Positions 20,945-28,529 of a stretch of 32,925 nucleotides of DNA are shown one piece after another. The stretch is from Hydrogenophaga sp. GTDB lineage: Bacteria > Pseudomonadota > Gammaproteobacteria > Burkholderiales > Burkholderiaceae_C. Location of the stretch: positions 1-32,925 of the forward strand of contig NZ_JAHVAB010000070.1 in assembly GCF_019264445.1 (NCBI RefSeq). The letters run 5' to 3'. The notes beneath the pieces are model-generated. The model was given only the letters and a program-made list of their open reading frames with translations, had not been told where the DNA came from and did no database searches. How positions within the stretch are numbered: position 1 is the stretch's first letter; each line of letters begins with the position of its first letter. Position numbers and translations under genes: made by a program.

Positions 20945-22515
20945 GCCAGGGCCTCCAGGGTGGAAGGGGTCAGGCTTTCCAGGTTGATGTGTTGCAGGCC
21001 CTGGCTCTCCAGCCAGAAGCGCTGCAGCAGGTTGCCGAGCACGGTCTGGCGGTAGTGGGCGCTGGCGCGCATGTCGGAAATGGGCTGGAACTCGGCGCGC
21101 AGCGCGGCCACTGCCGCCATCACGGTGTCGGCCGTCCAGGGCTGGCCGCGCAGGGTGGCCTCGGTCTGGCGGGCGCGCACCGGGGTGGCGGCCACGCCGC
21201 CCGCGCCGATGGACGCAGCCTTCACCACGCCGTCTTCCACCGTCACCTGGATGGCCAGGCACACGGCCGAAATGTCGTCGTCAAACCGCTTGCTGATCTT
21301 GTAGACGCGCAGGGTCTGGCCGGCCGTGGGCCGGGGCACCTTGATCCAGGCGAGCAGCTCGTCGGGGCGCATCACGTTGGTGCGGTAGCCGGTGTAGAGG
21401 TCTTCCAGGCGCAGCTCGCGGTGGGCGATGGTGCCGCGCCGCGCGTCCCAGCGCATCAGCACCACGCTGGCCCCCAGGGCGATCAGCAGCGGCATGGAGT
21501 CGCCGATGGGCGAGCCATTGGCCACGTTGCCGCCCAGCGTGCCCGAGTTGCGCACCGGCAGGCCGGCAAAGCGCTGGGCGAAGGTCTTGAGCTGCGGGCG
21601 CTCGGCCACCAGGGCCGCGTAGGCGTCGGTCAGCGTCACGGCCGCACCGATAGCGATGTGGTGGGGGTAGGTCTCCACGCGCCGCAGCTCGCGCGCGGCG
21701 GTGACGTCGAGCACCTGGGCGAAGCGCTTGTGCATCTTGGTGACCCACAGGCCCACGTCGGTGCAGCCCGCCACCACTTGGGCTTTGGGATGCGCTGCGC
21801 GGGCCTGCAGCAGGGCAGCGAGGGTTTTGGGGCGCAGGTAGCCGGAGCCGCGAGCGGGGGCGATTTTCTTGAGGGCGGCCACCGTGGCGGCTTCGTTCAC
21901 GGCGCAACCCGCCGGCAAGGGCAGGCTGCCCATCTGCTGCGCCGCCTCCAGGATGGGGCGGTAGCCCGTGCAGCGGCACAGGTTGCCGGAGAGGTCGGCC
22001 TGGGCCTGCGCGCGGTCAATGCCCTGGCCGCCTCGGGTGTTCTGGTACATCCCGAAGAGGCTCATGACGAAGCCCGGGGTGCAAAAACCGCACTGGCTGC
22101 CGTGGCACTGGACCATGGCTTCCTGCGCCGGATGAAGACGTGGGCCCCCACGCTCCTGCGCTGGCGCGGGTCGCTGCCCCCCGGGTGGGCTGCCCCCGCC
22201 TTGGGGCGGCCCGGCGGCGGGGTCGTCCTGCTCTGCAAGGTCTTCCACCGTCCACAGCGCCAGGCCGTCCACCGAGTGCGCCAGCCGGATGCAGCTGTTG
22301 ATGGCCTTGTATTCGAGCTGGCCGTTGACCGCCTCGCCCAGCACCACGGTGCAGGCGCCGCAGTCGCCTTCGCCGCAGCCTTCTTTGGTGCCGGTGCAGT
22401 GCAGGTCTTCGCGCAGCACCTCCAGCAGGGTGCGGTCAGGGGCCACGTTGTGCAGCGTCACGGGTTGGCCGCGCCGCAGGAAGGTCAGGGTTTGTGCGGA
22501 TAGGGGGGTGCTCAT
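20941..22515 (-). CDS. xdhA: xanthine dehydrogenase small (FeS/FAD) subunit, with repeat-derived insert
   Basis: A 524-residue subunit carrying two [2Fe-2S] clusters and FAD. The first cluster motif is CTGTKEGCGEGDCGAC with NSC further on, and the second is CHGSQCGFC with NLCRCTGYRP. The FAD domain (about 220-395) shows NSGTLGGNVANGSPIGDS. Residues about 97-126 (Pro, Gly, Gln and Arg rich) interrupt the joint between the two cluster domains, where relatives usually run from TVEDLA straight to LHPAQEAMV. This insert is a dispersed palindromic repeat read in frame; without it the length is about 495, the usual size. The start at 22515 is preferred; an ATG at 22527 would add four residues. It is co-translated with xdhB and divergent from a LysR gene. 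Confidence 0.95.
   Translation of the reverse strand: MSTPLSAQTLTFLRRGQPVTLHNVAPDRTLLEVLREDLHCTGTKEGCGEGDCGACTVVLGEAVNGQLEYKAINSCIRLAHSVDGLALWTVEDLAEQDDPAAGPPQGGGSPPGGQRPAPAQERGGPRLHPAQEAMVQCHGSQCGFCTPGFVMSLFGMYQNTRGGQGIDRAQAQADLSGNLCRCTGYRPILEAAQQMGSLPLPAGCAVNEAATVAALKKIAPARGSGYLRPKTLAALLQARAAHPKAQVVAGCTDVGLWVTKMHKRFAQVLDVTAARELRRVETYPHHIAIGAAVTLTDAYAALVAERPQLKTFAQRFAGLPVRNSGTLGGNVANGSPIGDSMPLLIALGASVVLMRWDARRGTIAHRELRLEDLYTGYRTNVMRPDELLAWIKVPRPTAGQTLRVYKISKRFDDDISAVCLAIQVTVEDGVVKAASIGAGGVAATPVRARQTEATLRGQPWTADTVMAAVAALRAEFQPISDMRASAHYRQTVLGNLLQRFWLESQGLQHINLESLTPSTLEALA
22145..22217. repeat. 73-bp palindromic repeat, copy inside xdhA
   Basis: This stretch shares CCCCCACGCTCC, GCGCGGGTCGCTGCCCCCC and TTGGGGCGGCCCGGCGG, in the same order and over the same total length, with the intergenic copy at 26165-26237. 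The 18-19 bases in the middle differ. It encodes residues 100-124 of XdhA on the opposite strand. I recall closely similar elements scattered in intergenic DNA of Comamonadaceae. Confidence 0.85.
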
Positions 22516-22548
22516 GCGTGCCAGCATAGCGCTGCCCCCATGGCACAA

Positions 22549-22601
22549 CATATGCTCGGGCATATGGCCAGAATGCCCAAAACACCATCCAGCCGCATAT
22601 G
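22549..22601. promoter_or_regulatory. putative LysR operator between xdhA and the regulator gene
   Basis: CATATGC and GCATATG form a perfect 7-bp inverted repeat with a TCGG centre at 22549-22566. A third half-site, GCATATG, lies at 22595-22601. All three are in the 91-103-bp divergent region, where LysR-type proteins usually bind one recognition site and one activation site. This would let the regulator control both xdhAB and itself or the transporter genes. Confidence 0.6.
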
Positions 22602-22618
22602 ACAAGGGTTTGAAATAC

Positions 22619-23554
22619 ATGTCCATGTTCGACAAGATTGACCTGCACCTGATTCGCGTGCTCCACACCGTGCTCACCGAGCGCAGTGTGTCGCGCGCGG
22701 CGCTGCGCCTGGGCATGTACCAGCCTGCGGTCAGTGCAGCGCTCAAGCGCTTGCGCGAACTCGCCGGAGACCCCCTTCTGGTGCGCTCGGGCTCGGGCAT
22801 GGTGCCCACCGTGGCCGGCCTGCGCATGATCGAGCCGGCCGCCGACATCCTGCGCAGCGCCGAGGTGCTGTTCTCCGACGCCCGCAGTTTTGACCCCGCC
22901 ACCGCCCGCCACCGCTTCAGCCTGGCCGCCAGCGACTACCTCGACCCGCTCTTCCTGCCGCAGCTGGTGGCGCAGATCAAGAGCCAGGCGCCGCACTGCC
23001 TGATCGACATCCACCCGCTCTCGCGCGACTCCGACTACCGCAACCACCTGGCGCAGGGCGACGTGGACGTGGTGATCGGCAACTGGTCGCAGCCACCCGA
23101 AGACCTGCACCTGGGCCGCCTGTTTGGCGACGAGGTGGTCTGCCTGGTGTCCCAGCAGCACCCGGCGGCGCGCCGGGGCTGGGACGTGGAAGCCTGGCTG
23201 GGCGCCGAGCACATCGCGCCCACGCCCACGCACCCCGGCGCGCGCGGCTTCATCGACGACCACTTGGCCGCGCTCGGCCTGGCGCGCAACATCACCGCCC
23301 GTTGCCCGCACTTCGGCCTGATTCCGGCCATGGTGGCCGGCAGCCTGCTGGTGCTGACCACGGGTCGGCAATACTGCGACCGCTTCACCGGCGTGCTGCC
23401 CGTCAAGGTGTTGCCCAGCCCGGTGGAATTTCCGCGAATGATGTATTACCAGCTCTGGCACGAGCGCACCCACGCCGCGAAGGCCGGGCGCTGGCTGCGC
23501 GAGCAGATCAAGAGCGTGGCCGCGTCGCTCAAGCGACCCGACGCCGACCACTGA
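22619..23554 (+). CDS. LysR-family transcriptional regulator of the purine genes
   Basis: A 311-residue regulator with an N-terminal winged helix-turn-helix (about 8-67: LHLIRVLHTVLTERSVSRAALRLGMYQPAVSAALKRLRE) and a periplasmic-binding-protein-like effector domain (about 95-300). Length is standard. The ATG at 22619 is preceded by AAGGG, and a second ATG lies six bases on. It is divergent from xdhAB with a palindrome between them, and 23 bp ahead of the transporter ATPase in the same direction. The effector is therefore probably a purine or urate-pathway compound, which is inference. Confidence 0.92.
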   Translation: MSMFDKIDLHLIRVLHTVLTERSVSRAALRLGMYQPAVSAALKRLRELAGDPLLVRSGSGMVPTVAGLRMIEPAADILRSAEVLFSDARSFDPATARHRFSLAASDYLDPLFLPQLVAQIKSQAPHCLIDIHPLSRDSDYRNHLAQGDVDVVIGNWSQPPEDLHLGRLFGDEVVCLVSQQHPAARRGWDVEAWLGAEHIAPTPTHPGARGFIDDHLAALGLARNITARCPHFGLIPAMVAGSLLVLTTGRQYCDRFTGVLPVKVLPSPVEFPRMMYYQLWHERTHAAKAGRWLREQIKSVAASLKRPDADH

Positions 23555-23577
23555 CCGCCCCACAAAAAAGGAGACCC

Positions 23578-25119
23578 ATGACCACGTCCCGACTACAACT
23601 CAGCGGCATCACCAAGCGATATCCGGGCGTGGTGGCCAACAGCGGTGTGTCGCTCACCGTGCAGCCCGGCGAGGTGCACGCCGTGCTGGGCGAGAACGGC
23701 GCGGGCAAGTCCACGCTGATGAAGATCATCTACGGCTCGGTCAAGCCCGATGAGGGTTCGGTCATGTTCAACGGCAAGCCGGTGCACATCCGCAACCCGC
23801 AGGAAGCGCGCGCGCTGGGCATCAGCATGGTGTTCCAGCACTTCAGCCTGTTCGACACGCTCACCGTGGCGGAAAACGTCTGGCTCGGGCTGGAGAAGTC
23901 GCTCACGCTGCCCGAGGTGAGCGCGAGCATCACCGCCAAGGCCACCGAGTACGGGCTGGACATCGACCCCTCGCGCCCGGTGCACACGCTCTCGGTGGGC
24001 GAGATGCAGCGGGTGGAGATCATCCGCGCGCTGCTCACCAACCCGCAGCTGCTCATCCTGGACGAGCCCACCTCGGTGCTCACGCCGCAGGCGGTGGAAA
24101 AGCTCTTCGTGGTGCTGCGCAAGCTGGCCTCGGAGGGCTGCAGCATCCTCTACATCAGCCACAAGCTGCACGAGATCCGCGAGCTGTGCAACGCCTGCAC
24201 GGTGTTGCGCGGCGGCCAGGTCACCGGCGTGTGCGACCCGCGGCAGGAGAGCAACGCCTCTCTCTCGCGCCTCATGATCGGCGCCGAGCCGCCCGCGCTG
24301 GAGGTGCGCGCGCTCAACGCGGGCGCGGCGGTGCTGGAGGTCAGCGGCCTCTCGCTGCAGAGCGACGACCCCTTTGGTACCCACCTGGCCGACATTGCGC
24401 TGACCGTGCGCGCTGGCGAGGTGGTGGGCATTGCGGGCGTGTCGGGCAACGGGCAGAGCGAACTGCTCTATGCGCTCTCGGGCGAAGACACGCGCGCGCC
24501 GGCGGGCAGCATTCGCCTGGGCGGGCAGGACGTGTCGCAGGACGCGCCCGGCCGGCGCCGCGCGCTGGGCCAGCATTTCGTGCCCGAAGAGCGCCTGGGG
24601 CGCGGTGCCGTGCCCACGCTTTCGCTGGCGCACAACCTGCTGCTCTCGCGCGACGACGCGCTCGGCGCGGGCGGCTGGATCCGCGTGGGCGCGCTCAAGG
24701 CCCAGGCGGCCGACATCATTGCGCGCTACAAGGTCAAGGCCAACGGGCCCGATGCCGCAGCCAAGTCGCTCTCGGGCGGCAACCTGCAGAAGTTCATCGT
24801 CGGCCGCGAGATCGAGGCCAAACCCAAGCTGCTGATCGTGAGCCAGCCGACCTGGGGGGTGGACGTCGGCGCGGCCGCGCAGATTCGCGGCGAGATCCTC
24901 AAGCTGCGCGATGCCGGCTGCGCCGTGCTGGTCGTCAGCGAAGAGCTCGACGAACTCTTTGAAATCAGCGACCGCCTGCACGTCATTGCCAAAGGCCGCC
25001 TCTCGCCCAGCCTGGACCGGGCCGACGCCACCATCGAGCGCATCGGCGAATGGATGTCGGGCCTGTGGGACACCGCACCGAACAACAACAAGAAGGAGAC
25101 CGCCCATGCTGCGGCTTGA
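23578..25119 (+). CDS. purine/nucleoside ABC transporter ATPase (two-domain, NupA/YufO-like)
   Basis: A 513-residue double ATPase of the sugar/nucleoside class. The first half has Walker A GENGAGKST (38-46), signature LSVGEMQRVEII and Walker B LLILDEPTSVLTP. The second half is degenerate in the usual way: GVSGNGQSE replaces Walker A and LLIVSQPTWGVD carries Gln in place of the catalytic Glu, with LSGGNLQKFIVGREI as signature. AAGGAG precedes the ATG at 23578. The 3' end overlaps the first permease gene by 14 bp. With two permeases and a BMP lipoprotein downstream it forms a complete basic-membrane-protein-type importer. Confidence 0.94.
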   Translation: MTTSRLQLSGITKRYPGVVANSGVSLTVQPGEVHAVLGENGAGKSTLMKIIYGSVKPDEGSVMFNGKPVHIRNPQEARALGISMVFQHFSLFDTLTVAENVWLGLEKSLTLPEVSASITAKATEYGLDIDPSRPVHTLSVGEMQRVEIIRALLTNPQLLILDEPTSVLTPQAVEKLFVVLRKLASEGCSILYISHKLHEIRELCNACTVLRGGQVTGVCDPRQESNASLSRLMIGAEPPALEVRALNAGAAVLEVSGLSLQSDDPFGTHLADIALTVRAGEVVGIAGVSGNGQSELLYALSGEDTRAPAGSIRLGGQDVSQDAPGRRRALGQHFVPEERLGRGAVPTLSLAHNLLLSRDDALGAGGWIRVGALKAQAADIIARYKVKANGPDAAAKSLSGGNLQKFIVGREIEAKPKLLIVSQPTWGVDVGAAAQIRGEILKLRDAGCAVLVVSEELDELFEISDRLHVIAKGRLSPSLDRADATIERIGEWMSGLWDTAPNNNKKETAHAAA

Positions 25120-26161
25120 AGTCCGTCCCCAGCCCTCGGCGCGCTGGGGCTATGCCTCGCCCGTGCTGGCCTTGCTCATCACTGTGGTGATCGGCGTCAT
25201 TCTGTTTGCCGTGCTCGGCAAAGACCCGGTGCGCGGCCTGCAGGTGTTCTTCTGGGAGCCCATCAAGAGCACGTATGCGCTCTCGGAGCTGATGGTCAAG
25301 GCCACGCCGCTGCTGATCATTGCGCTGGGGCTGGCCGTGTGCTTTCGCTCCAACGTGTGGAACATCGGTGCCGAGGGGCAGTACATCATCGGTGCGATCT
25401 TTGCTGCGGGCGTGGCGCTCACGGCCAGCAAGACCACCGGCCCCTGGATCGTGCCGGCCGTGCTCGCCGCCGGCGTGCTCGGCGGCATGCTGTGGGCGGG
25501 CATCACCGCGCTGCTGCGCGACCGCTTCAACGCCAACGAAATCCTGGTGAGCCTGATGCTGGTGTATGTGGCCATCCAGGTGCTGAACTTTCTGGTGTAT
25601 GGCCCCTGGAAAGACCCGCAGGGCTACAACTTTCCGCAGACCAAGACCTTCGAGGCGGTGACGCAGATCCCCAAGCTCATGAGCGGCTCGCGCGTGACCA
25701 TCGGCCTGCTGATCGCGCTGGCCGGGGTGGCCGCGGTGTGGGTGTTTCTGTTTCGCACCTACTCGGGCTACGCGCAGCTCGTGGGTGGACTGGCGCCTGC
25801 CGCCGCGCGCTACGCCGGGTTCTCCTCGCGCAAGGCGCTGTGGATCGCGCTGCTCACCTCCGGCGGCGCGGCCGGCCTGGCGGGCGCGCTGGAAGTGGCG
25901 GGCCCCATCGGCCAGCTCACGCCGTATGTGCCGGCCGGCTATGGCTTTGCCGCGATCATCGTGGCCTTCGTGGGGCGGCTGCACCCGGTGGGCATCGTGT
26001 TCTCGGCCCTGCTCATGAGCATGTTCTACATCGGTGGCGAACTCGCGCAGTCGCGCCTGGGCCTGCCCAAGTCGATCACCGGCGTGTTCCAGGGGCTGCT
26101 GCTGTTTGCGCTGCTGGCCTGCGACACGCTCATTGCTTACCGCCTCGTCTGGAAGAAATGA
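25106..26161 (+). CDS. purine/nucleoside ABC transporter permease 1
   Basis: A 351-residue inner-membrane protein with about nine to ten hydrophobic helices. It has the BPD_transp_2 hallmarks VCFRSNVWNIGAEGQYIIGAI and FNANEILVSLMLVYVA. It belongs to the nucleoside-uptake type (YufP/NupB) and is the larger of the two permeases. AAGGAG lies eight bases before the start, inside the end of the ATPase gene, so the two are co-translated. The stop is followed by a 108-bp gap holding a palindromic repeat before permease 2. Confidence 0.93.
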   Translation: MLRLEVRPQPSARWGYASPVLALLITVVIGVILFAVLGKDPVRGLQVFFWEPIKSTYALSELMVKATPLLIIALGLAVCFRSNVWNIGAEGQYIIGAIFAAGVALTASKTTGPWIVPAVLAAGVLGGMLWAGITALLRDRFNANEILVSLMLVYVAIQVLNFLVYGPWKDPQGYNFPQTKTFEAVTQIPKLMSGSRVTIGLLIALAGVAAVWVFLFRTYSGYAQLVGGLAPAAARYAGFSSRKALWIALLTSGGAAGLAGALEVAGPIGQLTPYVPAGYGFAAIIVAFVGRLHPVGIVFSALLMSMFYIGGELAQSRLGLPKSITGVFQGLLLFALLACDTLIAYRLVWKK

Positions 26162-26164
26162 CAA

Positions 26165-26237
26165 CCCCCACGCTCCACCGCTGCGCGGGTCGCTGCCCCC
26201 CAAGGGGGCGCGGGCCTTCCTTGGGGCGGCCCGGCGG
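26165..26237. repeat. 73-bp palindromic repeat, intergenic copy between the permeases
   Basis: This copy starts four bases after the permease 1 stop and fills most of the 108-bp gap. It shares its outer and middle blocks with the copy inside xdhA. GCCCCCCAAGGGGGC and CCTTCCTTGGGGCGG give it hairpin-forming potential in RNA. Confidence 0.85.
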
Positions 26238-26269
26238 AGTCCCTACCACCTCGAACAAAGTCGCTTGAT

Positions 26270-27190
26270 ATGGAATCGATTGCACTCCTGATCGCCGCCT
26301 CGCTCAACGCGGGCACTGTGCTCGCCATTGCGTCGCTGGGCCTGCTCATCAATGAAAAAGCCGGCATCGTCAACCTCGGCGCCGAGGGCATGATGCTGTG
26401 CGCCGCGCTGGCTGGCTTTGCCACCGTGGTCCACACCGGCAGCACCACGCTGGGCTTCGCGGCCGGCATGGCGGCCGGTGCGCTGCTGGCGGCCATCTTT
26501 GGTGGGCTGGTCATCTGGCTCAACACCAACCAGTACGCCACCGGCCTGGCGCTCAGCCTGTTTGGTGCTGGGTTCTCGGCCTTTGCGGGCACCAGCTATG
26601 TGCAGGAAAAGCTGCCCGAGCAGGCGCGCTTTGCCATCCCGCTGCTGAGCGACATTCCGCTGGTGGGACCGGCGCTGTTTCGCCACCACCCGATGGTTTA
26701 CGTGTGTGTGGCGCTGGTGCTCGGCCTGATCTGGTTTCTCTACCGCACGCGCGCCGGCCTGGTGCTGCGCAGCGTCGGCGAGAGCCCGGAGTCGTCTCAC
26801 GCGCTGGGTTACCCCGTGCGGCGCATCCGCCTGGTGGCGGTCATGGCCGGTGGCGCACTCTGCGGCCTGGCCGGCGCCTACGTGTCCACCGTGTACACGC
26901 CGCTGTGGGTCGAGGGGATGATTGCCGGCAAGGGGTGGATTGCGCTGGCGCTGACCACCTTTGCCACGTGGCGCCCGGCACGCGTGTTGCTTGGGGCTTA
27001 CCTGTTTGGCGGCGTCACCATGTTGCAGTTCCACTTGCAGGGCATCGGCGTGAACGTGCCCAGCCAGTTCCTGACCATGATGCCGTACATCGCCACCATC
27101 GTCGTGCTCGTGCTGATCTCGCGCAACCCGACCTGGATCCGCATCAACATGCCCAGCTCCATCGGAAAGCCGTTCTACCCAGGCGCATAA
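26270..27190 (+). CDS. purine/nucleoside ABC transporter permease 2
   Basis: A 306-residue inner-membrane permease with about eight hydrophobic helices. It carries LLINEKAGIVNLGAEGMMLCAALAGF, the family hallmark near residues 25-50, and RAGLVLRSVGESPESSHALGYPV. It is the NupC/YufQ-type partner of permease 1. No strong ribosome binding site is seen before the ATG, which follows the repeat-containing gap, so its translation may be weaker than its partner's. The stop overlaps CATAAT, a possible -10 for the substrate-binding protein gene. Confidence 0.93.
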   Translation: MESIALLIAASLNAGTVLAIASLGLLINEKAGIVNLGAEGMMLCAALAGFATVVHTGSTTLGFAAGMAAGALLAAIFGGLVIWLNTNQYATGLALSLFGAGFSAFAGTSYVQEKLPEQARFAIPLLSDIPLVGPALFRHHPMVYVCVALVLGLIWFLYRTRAGLVLRSVGESPESSHALGYPVRRIRLVAVMAGGALCGLAGAYVSTVYTPLWVEGMIAGKGWIALALTTFATWRPARVLLGAYLFGGVTMLQFHLQGIGVNVPSQFLTMMPYIATIVVLVLISRNPTWIRINMPSSIGKPFYPGA

Positions 27191-27191
27191 T
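27186..27191 (+). promoter_or_regulatory. possible -10 of an internal promoter for the BMP gene
   Basis: CATAAT, one base from the TATAAT consensus, overlaps the stop of permease 2 and lies 55 bases before the binding-protein ATG. No clear -35 is seen. The leader that follows is unusually pyrimidine-rich. Binding proteins are often made in excess over permeases, so a private promoter would make sense. Confidence 0.3.
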
Positions 27192-27246
27192 CTTTTTTTC
27201 CTGTTTTCGTCTCCGTTTTCTGCACCACCCAACCAAGAGGTTTTTC

Positions 27247-28398
27247 ATGACAGACCTGAGCAAACGTTCCCTGATGAAGGTCGCCGCCTTGACCGCGCTG
27301 ACCAGCGCCGTCCTGATCGGCTGCGGCAAGAAGGAAGAGGCGCCTGCTGCCGCTGCGCCCGCTGCCGCACCGGCCGCCGCACCGGCGCCCAAGGCCGAGC
27401 CGCTGAAGATTGCGTTTGCCTATGTCGGCCCGGTGGGCGATGGCGGCTGGACCTTCGCGCACGACAACGGCCGCAAGGCGATCGAGAAGGAATTCGGCGA
27501 CAAGATCGTCACCAGCTTCGTGGAAAACGTGCCCGAGAGCGCCGATGCCGAGCGCGTCATCCGTGACCTCGCCAGCCAAGGCAACAAGCTGGTGTTCGGC
27601 ACCACCTTCGGCTACATGGAGCCCATGCTCAAGGTCTCGGCCGACTTCAAGGATGTGAAGTTCGAGCACGCCACCGGCTACAAGACGTCCGAGAACATGC
27701 GCACCTATGACAGCCGCACCTACGAAGGCGCGTACATGGCGGGCGTCATCGCGGGCGGCATGACCAAGTCCAACACCCTGGGCGTGGTGGCGTCGATCCC
27801 AATTCCCGAAGTGATCCGCAACATCAACAGCTTCACGCTGGGTGCGCAGTCGGTGAACCCGAAGATCAAGACCAAGGTGGTCTGGGTCAACGGCTGGTTC
27901 GACCCACCGAAGGAAACCGAAGCCGCCACCTCGCTGATCAACGGCGGCGCCGACATCCTGTTCCAGAACACCGATTCGTCGGCCGTGCTGCAGACCGCCG
28001 AGAAGATGGGCAAGCGCGCCTTCGGCTGGGACTCCGACATGACCGCCTACGGCCCCAAGGCCCACCTGGGCTCGGCCGTGATCAACTGGGCGCCGTACTA
28101 CATCAAGGCCACCAAGGACGCCCTGGAAGGCACCTGGAGCACCGGTGGCGTGTGGTGGGGTGTGAAGGAAGGCGCGATCGACATGGTGTCGGTGGCTGAA
28201 GACGTGCCGGCTGAGATCAAGGCCAAGGTCGACACCGTGCGCGCAGGCCTCAAGGACGGCAGCTTCTCCATCTGGAAGGGCCCGATCGTGGGTCAGGACG
28301 GCAAGGAAGTGCTGGCCAAGGACACCGTGGCCGACGACAAATTCCTCGGCGGCGTTAAGTTCTACGTCAAGGGCGTCGAAGGCAAAGTGCCGAACTGA
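27247..28398 (+). CDS. BMP-family purine/nucleoside-binding lipoprotein
   Basis: A 383-residue substrate-binding protein with a lipoprotein signal ending LIGC at Cys26, followed by an Ala/Pro linker and the BMP (PnrA-like) fold from about residue 52 (KIAFAYVGPVGDGGW). It captures ligand for the adjacent permeases and ATPase. The family binds nucleosides or related purines; which purine is used cannot be read off. Its closest relative in the window is the protein encoded at 30644-31741. AAGAGG precedes the ATG. The 3' end is followed by a palindromic repeat and a terminator. Confidence 0.94.
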   Translation: MTDLSKRSLMKVAALTALTSAVLIGCGKKEEAPAAAAPAAAPAAAPAPKAEPLKIAFAYVGPVGDGGWTFAHDNGRKAIEKEFGDKIVTSFVENVPESADAERVIRDLASQGNKLVFGTTFGYMEPMLKVSADFKDVKFEHATGYKTSENMRTYDSRTYEGAYMAGVIAGGMTKSNTLGVVASIPIPEVIRNINSFTLGAQSVNPKIKTKVVWVNGWFDPPKETEAATSLINGGADILFQNTDSSAVLQTAEKMGKRAFGWDSDMTAYGPKAHLGSAVINWAPYYIKATKDALEGTWSTGGVWWGVKEGAIDMVSVAEDVPAEIKAKVDTVRAGLKDGSFSIWKGPIVGQDGKEVLAKDTVADDKFLGGVKFYVKGVEGKVPN

Positions 28399-28404
28399 CC
28401 CACC

Positions 28405-28475
28405 CCTGCCGCGCTTCGCGCGACCCCCTCGAGGGGGCGGCACGTGCGGGCCGGCAAAGCCGGACCCGCCGTGCC
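28405..28475. repeat. composite palindromic element after the BMP gene
   Basis: Three palindromes occur in a row: GCGCTTCGCGC, the perfect 14-mer CCCCCTCGAGGGGG (28424-28437), and a long hairpin at 28439-28475 with an AAA loop. The type is different from the 73-bp element. I recall such strings as common intergenic repeats in Comamonadaceae. Confidence 0.6.
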
Positions 28476-28485
28476 CTGGAAAAAC

Positions 28486-28514
28486 GAAAGCCGCCTCCGG
28501 GCGGCTTTCTTGTT
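28486..28514 (+). terminator. intrinsic terminator after the BMP lipoprotein gene
   Basis: GAAAGCCGCC pairs with GGCGGCTTTC in a perfect 10-bp stem with a TCCG loop, followed by TTGTT. The T tract is interrupted, so read-through into the Rieske gene is possible. Confidence 0.8.
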
Positions 28515-28529
28515 GGGAACGAGACCAAG

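Noticed and set aside
20945..21262. N-terminal extension of the xdhB frame
   Set aside because: It overlaps the end of xdhA; the ATG at 20944 overlaps the xdhA stop and gives a sensible start.
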